The position numbers were made by a program, and so were the translations under genes. From Vespula vulgaris (taxonomy: Eukaryota; Arthropoda; Insecta; Hymenoptera; Vespidae), in NCBI RefSeq assembly GCF_905475345.1, contig NC_066590.1:5185501-5249500 (forward strand): a stretch of 64,000 nt of DNA, written 5' to 3'. Shown here piece after piece: positions 53,191 to 64,000 of the stretch. The notes beneath the pieces were generated by a model. That model did not search any database. It worked only from the letters and a program-made list of their open reading frames with translations, and was not told the origin of the DNA. Position 1 is the first letter of the stretch. Every line of letters starts with the position of its first letter.

Positions 53191-56100
53191 CGCTTTCGAA
53201 CAAATGAGAGAGGAGAGAAAGAGAGTAAGAGAGAGAAAGAGAGAAACAGAGAGAAAGTGAAATGCGGCAGATTGCACATGCCGAAACAAGCCGACAATAG
53301 ACCAACGTTCCACACATTTTTCATTCTCGTTTTCGCATGCGTTCGATGTATCAAAGAAAAAGAGAGAGAGAGAGAGAGAGAGAAAACAGCAAAACTCGCG
53401 AAAGCGAACGCATAACGTGGCGTCATTGTCCCGTTTCCGGAAAAGAGATATCGTCGAACAAATTTAATTCACACTGGTGTGCCGACGATTCGTTAAATAA
53501 AATATTCCATGTCGTTCCCCGTTTCGCTCCCGATACGCATTGATATCCCGCGAGGAAGTTATTTTGAAAAATAAAATATATGAGGACGTTGGGAGAAAAA
53601 AATCAACAAATTTTTTAACGATATCCGGTGGTACGCATAGAAGGATCGACGCAATGCGACCGTGAATTTTTAATTTGCATAAAAATAAAATTTATTCGAC
53701 AACGACAACGTTGTTACTTGAAAATATAGACTATCGATAAATAATTCGTGATAAGAACGTGACGCGTTTCATGAAATAAAGATAAGGAGATATAACGACG
53801 TCTTTTCTCTTTCTCTCTCGCTCGTAGATCGTACGATAAGAATTATCTCGGATGTAACTTGTAATTATAGTCGCTCGTTGATCAATCCTCTAATAAGACG
53901 ATTTTAATCGAACGATAAAACGTGGGTACAACGACGACATAACTCGACGAGTAATTCGAAGATTGATAAATCGATTAAAATATTTGTCGTTACATGAATA
54001 TTCCCTCTAATCATTTATTCCGAACGTCAATCATCAATTTTATTTAATTTTCGATTGAAAATATAAATCACGAAGAAATATTTCGATTAAAATTTCTCAT
54101 TCCCGTTTACATTATTTTATTCATAAAACGTTATCTCTTCGTATATATGTTTATAAATATACATTTACTCATTTACGCGTAACATGTTACACTGAACGTA
54201 TTAATCTGCAATAGATATTCTACGTTATTTCTATTTTAATATCGTAAAGCTCCCAACGAAAAAAAAAAAAGAAAGAAAGAAAAGAAAAGAAGAATACTTT
54301 CGATCGTTTTTCATCAACGACCACTACAAAAGATCTCGGTTTCAACGAAGCGAAGCTACCTTACACGTGGATTTTGTAAGATCAAAGGACGTCAGTCGCA
54401 CGCTCGCATCTCTTATCTCGAAATTCGTTCGTTCTTGTCGTCTTCGTCCTCGTTGTAACATACATATATCTACCTGTACATATCTAAAGCAAGGACGGTT
54501 TAGCCCGCGAGCATTTAACTCGTCCTTCTCACAAAGACGCATGATCCGGACAAAGCAGGATGCATCGTGCGATCGCATACACATCACCTGCAAGAGTCAG
54601 AAATCTACGAAAAATTTTTGTCAGATATCCATGGTTCTCTTGTCAACGCGAATATTCCTTCGCAACGAGATATTTAGCTTCTCTCTTTTACCTGACATTC
54701 GCAGAGAAAAAGAGAGAGAGAGAAAGAGAGAAAGAGAGAGAGAAAGAGAAAAAGAGACAAATGAGAAAGGGAAAGAAAAACAAAAAGTACCATTCGTCCA
54801 ACGATGAGAAGAAAAGACGCGTCCATTGGGAACACCCGTCGACCTTTTTCGAATCTCCTTTGAGAAAGAACGAATCTCGAATATAAATGAACATCGGCCC
54901 CCTTTTACCTCTTTCGTCTCTACCTATCTACTTAGATTTCTCCGTCCGTTCGAATGCTTTTCACTTCTCAAATCTCACGTCATTTTTTTCTCCACCCAAC
55001 CCCTAACCCCCCGCTAGCATACAATCCCATTCTCGTTTTCCCGTATATTCGACGATAAAAATATAAAATACGCAAGTTATCCTACATATATCGATTTCAA
55101 ATTACAGCTGACTCCTTTAAACGGATACGATCAAGGCACACACATTTGGCGTCCGTTCCCATATAATCTTGTTCCAAAAGCGATGAAAATGTTCAAGTCG
55201 TTGGATAGGGAAAAATGGATAATCTCGTATCAGCCGTTCGTCTCGAATATCGTACGGGAACCTTTACCATATAGAAATGGATTATTTATTGCCAAAAGAA
55301 AATGACGTAACATCGTTTCACACAGCACAAATCGTTTCGCGTATGTATCTATGCCTGACCGAGTTCGTGCTAAAGCTGACAAGGAATATTGGAAGATCTG
55401 ATCTATCGCGATTCGTTGAAATTTTCCCTTTTCATATTAGTAATACGTAAGTACGTTCGCTCGTTCGCTCGCTCAGGAGAAAAAGAAAAAAGAAAGAAGA
55501 AGAGGAAGAAAAAAGAAAGAAAGAGAGAGAAAGAGGGAAATAAGTCATGGAGCTTAGCAAAGCGTACCGACGCTACTTCAATGTGAAATTTTTCTCGTGA
55601 AAATCACCGACTACTTTTCGTCGAGTTGCGAACACGTTCATACTCTTCTTCTTCTTCTTTTTCTTCTTCTCGTTCTTCTCCTCCTCTTTCGACCACACTA
55701 CCATCATCGTCACGTCTTCGTATACTCGTATTCCTATTTTCAATTTTTCAATCTTTCCGAAACGTTGTTCTAGTGTTCTTCTTTGAAAGATATCTTAGAG
55801 AAGTCACTCCGTTCTTTCGCCTTTCTTTCTCTTTTCTGATCCTTTGTATCGTCCGAAACTTCTCCTTCGGTTCAAATCACTTTTCGTTCGATACTGAAAT
55901 CAAGGGAAATTGAAACGAATCAAATCTGTGGTTTGAAAACGATAGAGAGAGAGAGAGAGAGAGAGGGAGGAGAGAGAAGAGAGATAACAAAGAATCGGAT
56001 GGAAAGGGTTTAGGTAATTAACGGACGCAACTACCGTAGTGCTTTTCTAGCGAACTTCAAGTTCAATTAGAAATTCAATCTCGCGGGCGTTGTTTAGATT

Positions 56101-56718
56101 CACGGTGTAATTTCAGTCTCGTCGCCAGTATTTCGAACGTATTCAAAACTCACATCTGTCAGCACCGTAACATCTGGTCTCTCCATTACTAAACGTATAA
56201 ATATCAGGACATCGACAAACTTGATATTCGAAAGACCTCGAACTTTAAATCTCCTTTGGCATATCGTCCATTCTTTCGTCTATTCTCCAAAGCGTTTTCT
56301 AAAGGGAAATCGATATTTCTCCTTTATAAAAAAGAAAATGTAACGTTGAGATCTTCGTAGGATCTTCAAAGTTCAACAAAGTTTTCATCGCTATCATAAT
56401 GTAAAGAGAAAAGCAAAGACTAACGTAAGTAAGAAAGCAAGAGCACAAATTTCGTATAGTTCGCGAAAACTTTCTGGGAAGATCTGCTAACCCACACAAA
56501 GCAATTTTCTCGTATACTTACGGTTCTTCGCGCAAAAGCCCAGAATGCTTTTGACTTTTGACATTCCTAATAACGTAACTATCAAGCGTGACAGTCTCTT
56601 CATTTTGTGAACTCATAAACTTGCTTGGTATTGCAAAGGGCAAACGAGAAGCATGTACACCGTACTTCCTCTGTCTTACTCTCTCTCTCTCTCTCTCTCT
56701 CTCTCACTTCCTTTTCAG

Positions 56719-56874
56719 AACGATCGCAGTCGCCTGAATTTCATGGTTAGCATCCCGGACACGAAGAGAATACTATTCAGAAGCGAACAAAAGCTCGCGC
56801 AATATTGCGAGTCTCGATTTAATCGAATTACAATAATCGTGAGGAAAGTTTCCAAAGTCCAAGAGGTTTCTTAA
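56719..56874 (+). other. Possible cryptic or alternative exon inside the KCNIP intron
   Basis: A long CT tract ending CACTTCCTTTTCAG (to 56718) is a textbook acceptor. It is followed by a 51-codon frame (NDRSRLNF..., then VSIPDTKRIL...) whose composition is less AT-biased than the surroundings, closed by TAA at 56872-56874. If spliced from exon 50946 in phase 1, the reading hits TAG after about ten codons, so it would be a poison exon. The phase-0 frame is the long one, and it does not fit the KCNIP junction. Donor candidates are weak. CT microsatellites create many such acceptors by chance. Confidence 0.2.
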
Positions 56875-57836
56875 AAAGAGAAAGAACTTATCCACTCGTT
56901 CTTTATCTCTTTTATCTCGTTAACTCTTTCATCTTTCTTTCCTCGCATCAATAAACGAGTTACTCCTTTCGTATGAGTCTTCGAACGTACCTACCCATCT
57001 ATCCGTTCGTAACTTCGATGTTTCAACATCTCGACGAAACAGAAAAGGGATGCCTCGAGGGAAATAAAGCACAACGATAGGAAAACGTCTTTCGTCTGAC
57101 ATCGAACTTCACGAATCGTCGTAGTTGTTCCTCGTAGGATCAACTCGGAAATTCTTCATAGAGAATTTTCACACGAAAATAAGGGCTATCCTCTACGTTC
57201 GCGTGAATGAGAAAGAAAATTTTTTCATAAATCTTTTCTTAAATTTCTTTCTTTAGTGTGATGCGTCATGTAAAAATATTCATACTAATTTATTATACAT
57301 TCGCGTGATAACGTCATTTCAACTAAGTTCGTTTAAATACAAAATTACATTAGAAAATTCACTAATTGCAGTAAGTAGCATTTAGAAATTTCAAGTTCGA
57401 AGTTAACAAAATTGGCTGACCTATATAACAGACCTATATAACGCGTTAATCATTGTCTTTCTCTCTCTCTCCCTCTCCCTTTCCTTCGCACATAAATACA
57501 CTCGTATCTACGTGAAACACACGATTCAGGCATTACTGCATATTATATTCGGAACGCGTTTCACATGGCTCATTAGTGCTCCACGCATGAACGTTAATCC
57601 AAGCTCGTCGTAACGCGAGCGTAAACGCGTGAAATCGCGATTTTATCACAAGGACAAGCAAACGTTATAGCAAACGTCCGAAGGCAAGGCTTCCCTTTGC
57701 TTTACTGCTGCACTTTACCTCTCTGTGATTAGTTAATTAGAGAATTTCTACGTACTACAGAGTACCTTCTATGTTTAGTTTTAGACTCGGCTATATCAGA
57801 GAGATTCGTGGGTCTTCCCTTGATAGGGCTTTTTAG

Positions 57837-57876
57837 TCTCTCTCTCTCCCTCTCTCTACTCTTTCCACTCTCTATT

Positions 57877-57913
<37 letters not shown>

Positions 57914-57957
57914 TTTTTGTATGTATTTTTTATCTCTTTCTCTCTATCTCTCTTTCT
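57837..57957. repeat. CT-rich tract before the core exon
   Basis: CT repeats with interruptions 50-170 bases upstream of the acceptor at 58008. They may serve as an extended pyrimidine tract. Confidence 0.9.
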
Positions 57958-58008
57958 TTCCTTCTGTTTAAAACTCGTCAAGAAACTCCGTTCGCTTTGC
58001 GTTCACAG

Positions 58009-58197
58009 ACTCAGAATACGAAGAAGAACAAACGCCAAGATACAGGCCGGACTCTTTGGCAAGTCTCTGCCGAGCGACAAGATTCACAGAGGCTGAGCTC
58101 AAGAGGATATATCGTGGCTTCAAGGCCGAATGCCCCACGGGAGTCGTCAGAGAGGAAACTTTCAAGTGCATCTACTCGCAATTCTTTCCGCAAGGAG
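58009..58197 (+). CDS. KCNIP: KCNIP core exon: start of conserved domain and EF-hand 1
   Basis: This exon encodes the start of the conserved core of a Kv channel-interacting protein, an EF-hand protein of the neuronal calcium sensor family that binds the cytoplasmic N-terminus of Kv4 (Shal) potassium channels and tunes their trafficking and inactivation. The acceptor is TTCACAG at 58002-58008 and the donor is GAG|GTGAGT at 58198. The length is 189 nt, with phase 1 at both ends. Visible hallmarks are RYRPDSLASL, CRATRFTEAELKRIYRGF, then KAECPTGVVREETF and YSQFFPQG. The Cys-Pro in the first loop (ECPTG) marks the degenerate, non-calcium-binding EF1 shared by this family. The match to vertebrate KChIPs (RGFKNECPSGVV, IYSQFFPQG) makes this family assignment secure. 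The first residue (D) is split across the 7-kb upstream intron. Confidence 0.96.
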
Positions 58198-60267
58198 GTG
58201 AGTATCCACTTTCCTATGGCTTTCCATTTTACTTAACTCGACTTAAAGTTAATCGTCTTTGTCGGTAAATCGTTAAAAAAAACCAATTTCTCGAACGTAT
58301 TCGTATTAGTTAACGTTTATTTCTAACATGTTTACATTAATCTCTTATTAGTTTACAATTCCATTGTTATTTTAAAGCTATTATATATCGATGACGAATT
58401 TGACCTATTCAATATAGCAATGAGATATGACTGTAAACAAATAACAGATATCTAATAACTCAGTTCGTCGGCATACTCGGCTCTGCAAACATCGCTCCAG
58501 CTATTCGTAGGTTATATTAGAAAAGTAAGTTAGAAATATAAATTCTTCTACGGTTTTACATATAATTTTATATTTTATTTGTGATATACGTATATGCGCA
58601 TATAAATATATATATACAATCTCCATTAAAAATACGTTTTAACATTGTAAACATATAATTACTCTCGCATGTAACATCATAGCGTCGTACCGTCGTAGAT
58701 TTTTTTTTTTTAAATAGCGTATTTCAGAGAACCGAATTAAAACATATTGCGTAGTTAATTCGTACGTCGTGAATATCAAGAGGACACGGACGACATTTTT
58801 CAGATATTTTATATTCAATTTACAATTCTTTTATTATCTCGTGGCATAGCTAAGAGAAATAATTTCATTAGGATCGATTCGAGGTTAGCCGAGTCAAGTG
58901 GAGGTTTTCGGTAAAAGGAAACTCGTTTGAAAATAGGGACCAACGGTTCTCTTCCTTTACCTTCCTTCATTCGGAGCGGATACTATGCATTATTTACGGA
59001 AGGAAAAGCGTCTACGTTGTTTCCTAAAGCGCGTGCCTGAATAATCGTGGTATACTCGGGCCAAGGGAAAAAGGAAAGAAGAAAAGAGGGAAGTTCCAAC
59101 AGCGGCTTGTATTCCTTGTTTATTCGTTCCTTCGATCGGTTAAGGCAACAGAATGGGTTTTTAAGTCACAAGCTTTTCGTTCAAGCCAAAGTAAAATTTA
59201 TCTTGCTAAAAGGCTCTTCCACTTTTTCTCGAATAACCTTGCTGACCTAACCAGCCTTTATTTATTCGTAGCACGCGCATTCAAATTCGTAACGATGGTT
59301 TACGACATCGTGCTGGCTATCGCATAAGAAAAAAAAAAAAATATCAACGATTTCTTCATTTCCATAGAAAAATGACAGAACGATTCTATGCGTTATGCGT
59401 CGAGAGAAAGATATTTTCTTTCTTTAAAAAATTAATCGACGAGAGCCTGCAAAAATTCTACGATACGTATTCAAAAGAAGAATACAACAGAATTCCACGA
59501 GTCTCGTAATTTTGTTCTTTATCTTTTTCGTTTTCCTTCTTTTCTCTTTTCTTTTCTTTTCTTTCTTTTTATTTTCGAATAATACGAAGAATATCGTATA
59601 CATGGGAAAGGAAAAATTCGTAGCGGCAACGTTAACGTATCTTTTGCGTGTAACGAAAAGCATAGGAAAAACGGAAAATAATGGGATGTCGGAGAGCACA
59701 TTGCTAAAATTACACTGTGGCCGTAACTTAGCGACATGGTGGTGCCATTGCATTTAGCGATCGTACAAAGTATGGGTAATATGAGAGCGTGTGGAAAATT
59801 CGTAACGAACGGAGCTACGTTCCAAATTTTCTCGTGATTAACGGGTGTTTATAGTAGACAACATATATATATACATGTTTCGGTAATCGTCACTCGAGCG
59901 TATAAATTAAATTCATTTATCGCTACTCTTCGTAAGGTTGATAATTAATGGTTGTCATTTGGCGATTTGTAATTTACGAGAAAAATTATATCTCTTTTAC
60001 GTCCTTCGAAACGGTCGGCACATCGGGAAATGGGAAATTTACGATTCACGATTAAAAGTAATAATCTAAAAAGCAGCTTGATTGAATGGGTTAAGAGAAG
60101 AGAAATTTATAAACTGTTAGTTAACACCTCGTGTTGATTAAAAATATATTTCAAAGCTAATTGAAAGAGAAAGGTAACGCAGATTAGGCTTGTTCCATTA
60201 TCTTTATGTTACATTGCTTAATTATGTTTTCTCTTTATCGTTTCAACGTAGCAGCAACACTTTAAAG

Positions 60268-60369
60268 TCTCTCTTTCTCTCTCCTTCTCTCTCCTTCTCT
60301 CTCCCTCTCTCCCTCCCTCTCTCCCTCCCTCTCTCCCTCCCTCTCTCTCTCTCTCTCTCTCTCTTTCTC
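60268..60369. repeat. Pyrimidine minisatellite (CTCTCTCCCTCC)n
   Basis: A 12-base unit repeats about three times within a longer CT-rich tract of about 100 bases. Confidence 0.9.
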
Positions 60370-61487
60370 AGAGATAGAAATAATTTTGGACAAGAAGAGT
60401 AGAAAGCGTAACGAAAGTTACGTTTAACGTCGCTAACAGCTGCCGTTTGTTCCTCGCTTTTAATAACGTGCACTCTGTACGCGCGTTACGAGAAGTACCA
60501 CAGCGGAAAATCTTGGCTAGAACTCGGTAGACCGTAAAAAAGAAAAAGTATATCCCCTTTTGTGGAGGATTTCATGTCGCAAAAAGAACATTTCTGTACT
60601 TATCTGTAGCCTTCCAAAGGAGAGAAGGAAAGAAAGAGAGAGAGAGAGAAAGTATGTTCGGTAGTACGTGAAATAAAATTTATATCCACGAGAAAACTGG
60701 CTTGGGACATATACATGTATATATAGATACAGAAACATACTGAAGCAAAATAAGAGCACATTACCGAGATCTTGTCGTTTAGGGTCGAATAGATAAATTA
60801 TGAGTTCGCATTAAATTTCATAGTCGATCGTGAAAAGGACGGTGGTATCATCCTCCCATACGTATGCATTTATTCAAGCAAGTAAATCAACAAATCTACG
60901 TTAGGTCAAACAGGTAAACAGTTTGTAGAAGTACGAATGTGCGAACGAAATGAATGATCTTACGAAAGAGAAAAAGAGAAAGAGAAAAGAACATAAATTT
61001 ATCCTCGTCTAGCTTCTAGACTAATGCGTTATCGAACTTTTTTCTTTCTCTCTATCTCTCTTTCTCTCTCCCTTTCGATTCTTCCTCTCATACTTCTTGC
61101 AAATTATTCTCGAGGTAACCAGATAAGGACGATAAATTTTTCGGAGTAAAAGCACGTCGTACGTCATCGTCTCTCTTTCGGAAACTCGTCATGCAGGAGT
61201 TTTAGTAAAACTCTTAAATCGGTATTTTCCTAACGAGAAATCCCGACTGTTTCCGAGAATTTATTTTATTCGCAACGCTACTCTCTCACCCTTTTCCTTC
61301 ACCTCCTTTCACTCCTCTCGGGAAAGAAAGATATCGCATGGAAAAATGGTGGGCTTTTCCGCGACCTTGCATAAATTTTCTTTAGTACAGTGCGCTTGTA
61401 GTTAGTATCTCTTTGCTTTCTTTGAAGCATATTCCGCGGAATAAATTAAACGCAACGTATCGATCGTGACGCCAATGTTACGAGCTC

Positions 61488-61489
61488 AA

Positions 61490-61560
<71 letters not shown>

Positions 61561-61563
61561 TTT
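61488..61563. repeat. (CT)n with CTTT interruptions
   Basis: Regularly spaced CTTT units in a CT tract, ending at a cryptic acceptor TTTACAG. Confidence 0.9.
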
Positions 61564-63558
61564 ACAGAAACTTTATTTCTTTCTCTTATAATTTGCCGAA
61601 GGGTATGCAATGTTTCTGAACAAGAACATGTTCTTCTATTCTTGTCTATTTCTTTCTTTATTTATTTGTCTATCTCTCCGACATTATAGCAGTATCATAA
61701 TTCTTTTCTACGAGGGCAATTTTAAAAAATCGCAGATATTTTTGTACTTTTCTTTCTTTCTTTTTTTTCTTTCTTTTCCTTTTTCTTTTTTTTTTTCCAA
61801 TGTAGACATAAATTTCATTCTTAAAGTGAAACACGTCTCAAAGTGATAAAAAAAGACTGCATATTTTTCAAACTGTCCTAGTATTTCACCTTGAATGAGC
61901 CCCTTATGGGCTTCTTTATACTCATCGTATTTTATGTATATATACTTACTTCTACCTGTCCTGTTATAATCTCGATCGGACTAATTAATGAATTTCTTGC
62001 AAAAAATATCACGTTCAATGCGATACTATCTTTCGTAACACGAAGTCTTCTCTATACTTTGGATATTTATTTAATCGATAGAACATTATCGTAAGATAAC
62101 TTGCCTCTCAATAATTACTTATGTATATGTACCTACCTATCTTAAGTAGGTAAAGGAAATCGATATTTTCTATGATCGATCCATCATTCTCTTAGAGATT
62201 CCTCCTTTTTATGTTTTTTTTTTCCTTTCCTTTCTTGTTTCTAGCACGTGAATGAGAAATTCTAAGATAGCCAAAGTTCACGTTTCCACACTTCTATTCC
62301 AAGCACGTCGGCCAACCCTAGACTTGTTTTTTCAGGGTCTCCGTTATTTCCTCCTGGGGTCATAAAAATGGAAAGTAATTTTCTGTTCCGACACCAAACG
62401 ACAACAGTAATATTCCGCATGAGTTGATATGTGATTCCTGAAGAATTATGAACTTAATCAGATTAATCCATTTTGAGACTTTCGCGCGATACTTTAAGAA
62501 AGAAAACTAAAGAAAAATAGATAAATAGAGAAAGAGAGAGAAAGAGAATAAAGGAGTAAGTTTAGATTATTAAGATGACATAATTTAGTTCACAAGATAG
62601 AAGCAGATTATTCATTTCGATCGAACGAATTATATGCAAGGATCATCTTTCACGCAATTAAATGAAAATTAATCATTATGTAGGATAATTGTAAAGATGA
62701 TTTAATGAGCATCATTTATTATTAATGTCTAAATATTGATCGATTAATCCATGACTTTATGGTCATTTATATAACAATTCATATCGACAGAGATCGTTCA
62801 GGATTTAATGTATTTTCCTCAAGGGAAAATAGATAATGAGGTAAATACAGTATGAATATTTACTAACGATTGTTTGCTTTATAAATCATTTAAGTTGTAA
62901 ATTGCATTGAATTGATATCATCTCAACGAAGAACTATCAAACTGTATCGAAAGATAATCAGTTTAGTAACTATCCCTATTCTTAGACTTTTTCTTATCGA
63001 TCTTGAAAGATCATCTAAAAAGGAATGGATCAGCTTGTTACTTAGCTTAGGAAATTGAAGTTCTTATTAAGGCCAACTTTCCATTTCCTCGAAGAAACCA
63101 TCAAAGTCATTACCAAAGTCAAAGCATTTTTATATTTCTTAGAAAGTCGGTCGAACAAAATGCCATCATAATTAATATCGATTTGGAATATTCATGCATA
63201 GTAAAGATAAAACAAATATTCGGTTATTGACTTTTCGTAATAATTAATTTTATGATAAAAGATTATCGTTAAATACGTGATGATACCGAAATAAAACTCA
63301 AACGAAGAAGAAAAATTATTTTTATAGATTGTATAATATATATATAATGGCGGACTTAAATATTTATAATTACTATTAGAAAAGTAGTTAAATCCTCCAC
63401 TGTATATATTCTTGTATATAGTCTGTATCTATTCACACACATACACACATATATATATATTTTATCTTATATATTTAGATATATTAAAAAATATTTAAGT
63501 ATATTAAAAAAAATATTATATATATAAATGCATTCTGACATCGCTTTTCTTTGCACAG

Positions 63559-63632
63559 CAAACACCAGCCAGTATGCGCATTATGTCTTCAACACTCTGG
63601 ACCAAGATCACAGTGGTCTACTCAGCTTCGAG
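63559..63632 (+). CDS. KCNIP: KCNIP exon: EF-hand 2 (partial)
   Basis: This 74-nt exon lies between acceptor TTGCACAG (63551-63558) and donor GAG|GTAAGC (63633). It completes the split codon from the previous exon as Ala and ends in phase 0. The product begins ANTSQYAHYVFNTLDQ and continues into the EF2 calcium loop DQDHSGLLSFE. Loop positions 1, 3 and 5 are D, D and S, and Gly is at 6, so this hand looks calcium-competent. The twelfth loop residue, expected to be D or E, lies in the next exon outside the window. In this family EF2 follows the degenerate EF1 at exactly this spacing. An open frame continues past the donor, but the consensus GTAAGC and the family's known continuation (FEDF) argue that the exon ends here. 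Confidence 0.95.
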
Positions 63633-64000
63633 GTAAGCTCGCATCCCATTTGTCATAGTTCTTGCTCGTACTCTCACATTATTCGTTCCGTCATTGTGGC
63701 ACGTAGGACGTCAGCTGCAGTTGAAAGTGCATTTTTTGGCACTCTTATCGCGCATCCAGAATAGTCCAGTGTTAAAATATGAAAAAAGGACGGAGACTGC
63801 ACTGAGAGGAGCATTCGACGAACGACAGATCGCATTCGATGCAATTTTTCATTCGACGCTTGAAATCGCTTAAGTACTTTCTTCTTTTCTAACCTTTCTT
63901 GCCCAATTATTCAAATACAATTTTCTCGAGAGATTTTCTTTTCCCGTAAATCGCTTCGAACGACGCGAATAATTCAAATCGCACGGAAAGGAAAAGCTTT
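63633..64000 (+). other. Start of the next KCNIP intron
   Basis: This stretch follows donor GTAAGC. An open frame runs to about 63764 but has no relation to the EF-hand continuation expected (EDF followed by helix). Nothing else is visible up to the window edge. Confidence 0.8.

Larger units (their letters stand above)
50947..58008 (+). other. KCNIP intron (7.06 kb)
   Basis: The limits are set by donor GTACGA (50947) and acceptor CACAG (58004-58008). The interval contains CT repeats just after the donor (50968-50997) and again before the acceptor (57837-57957). It also holds GA-rich stretches near 53220, 53356, 54710 and 55945, and several GC-richer patches, for example 51730-51800, 53090-53200 and 54340-54600. 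A cryptic or alternative exon at 56719 is listed separately. No other recognisable protein is encoded here on either strand. In this gene family the interval would be the natural place for alternative first exons, but none could be identified with confidence. Confidence 0.85.
58198..63558 (+). other. KCNIP intron (5.36 kb)
   Basis: This interval lies between GTGAGT at 58198 and CACAG at 63554-63558. It is AT-rich, with pyrimidine minisatellites at 60268-60369 and 61488-61563. The latter ends in TTTACAG (61560-61566), a cryptic acceptor with no convincing exon after it. A second cryptic acceptor, TTTTTTCAG, lies near 62335 and is followed by early stops. No coding sequence was recognised. Confidence 0.85.

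Noticed and set aside
54367..54807. 146-codon open frame
   Set aside because: It starts with GTG, and its second half is a GA-repeat KERERE string.
61560..61850. Cryptic acceptor TTTACAG followed by an open frame
   Set aside because: The frame is Phe/Ser-rich low complexity and has no donor. CT repeats make such acceptors common here.
63633..63764. Continuation of the open frame beyond the EF2 exon
   Set aside because: A consensus donor GTAAGC follows the Glu codon, and the continuation does not resemble the expected EF-hand helix.

Overview
The window reads as nuclear DNA from an insect, most likely a hymenopteran (bee, wasp or ant). It is strongly AT-rich but keeps many CpG dinucleotides (TCGA, ACGT and TTCG are everywhere). 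It is packed with short simple repeats, mainly (GA/CT)n, (AT)n and tetranucleotides, and it has spliced genes with GT-AG introns and very long introns. No bacterial-style operon, rRNA, tRNA, CRISPR array or transposase could be seen. The species-level guess is an inference from composition and one protein, not a proof.

One gene can be identified with confidence: a plus-strand gene for a Kv channel-interacting protein (KCNIP/KChIP, an EF-hand neuronal calcium sensor), which runs off the right edge. Two exons are certain: 58009-58197, the start of the conserved core with the degenerate first EF-hand, and 63559-63632, most of the second EF-hand loop. A third exon, 50617-50946, joins them in frame and encodes a variable N-terminus: a Gly/Arg (RGG-like) segment, an acidic stretch and a basic aromatic segment. 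A GC-rich block, 49834-50130, has splice-compatible ends and an open Gly-rich frame that joins in phase; it may be another N-terminal exon. EF-hands 3 and 4 lie beyond the window.

The left 49.8 kb shows no recognisable protein. It is either the upstream intergenic region or a long 5' intron of KCNIP. It holds dozens of microsatellites, some short GC-richer islands, a few small open frames with coding-like composition (18996-19190 plus, 32973-33299 plus, 45440-45646 minus) and candidate cis-regulatory clusters. These clusters are a homeodomain/POU pair at 5.73 kb, tandem CACGTG E-boxes at 27.9 kb, an RFX X-box-like site inside a hairpin pair at 29.0 kb, a C/EBP-like site at 40.08 kb and four TGACC half-sites at 41.1 kb. 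A TATA/initiator/donor arrangement at 23.65-23.75 kb could be an alternative first exon.

The layout from left to right is: 1-49.8 kb, non-coding and repeat-rich; 49.8-50.95 kb, GC-rich N-terminal exons; 50.95-58.0 kb, intron; 58.01-58.20 kb, core exon; 58.2-63.56 kb, intron; 63.56-63.63 kb, EF2 exon; then the start of the next intron. No exotic new system was found. The most unusual feature is the Gly/RGG-rich N-terminus predicted for a KChIP.
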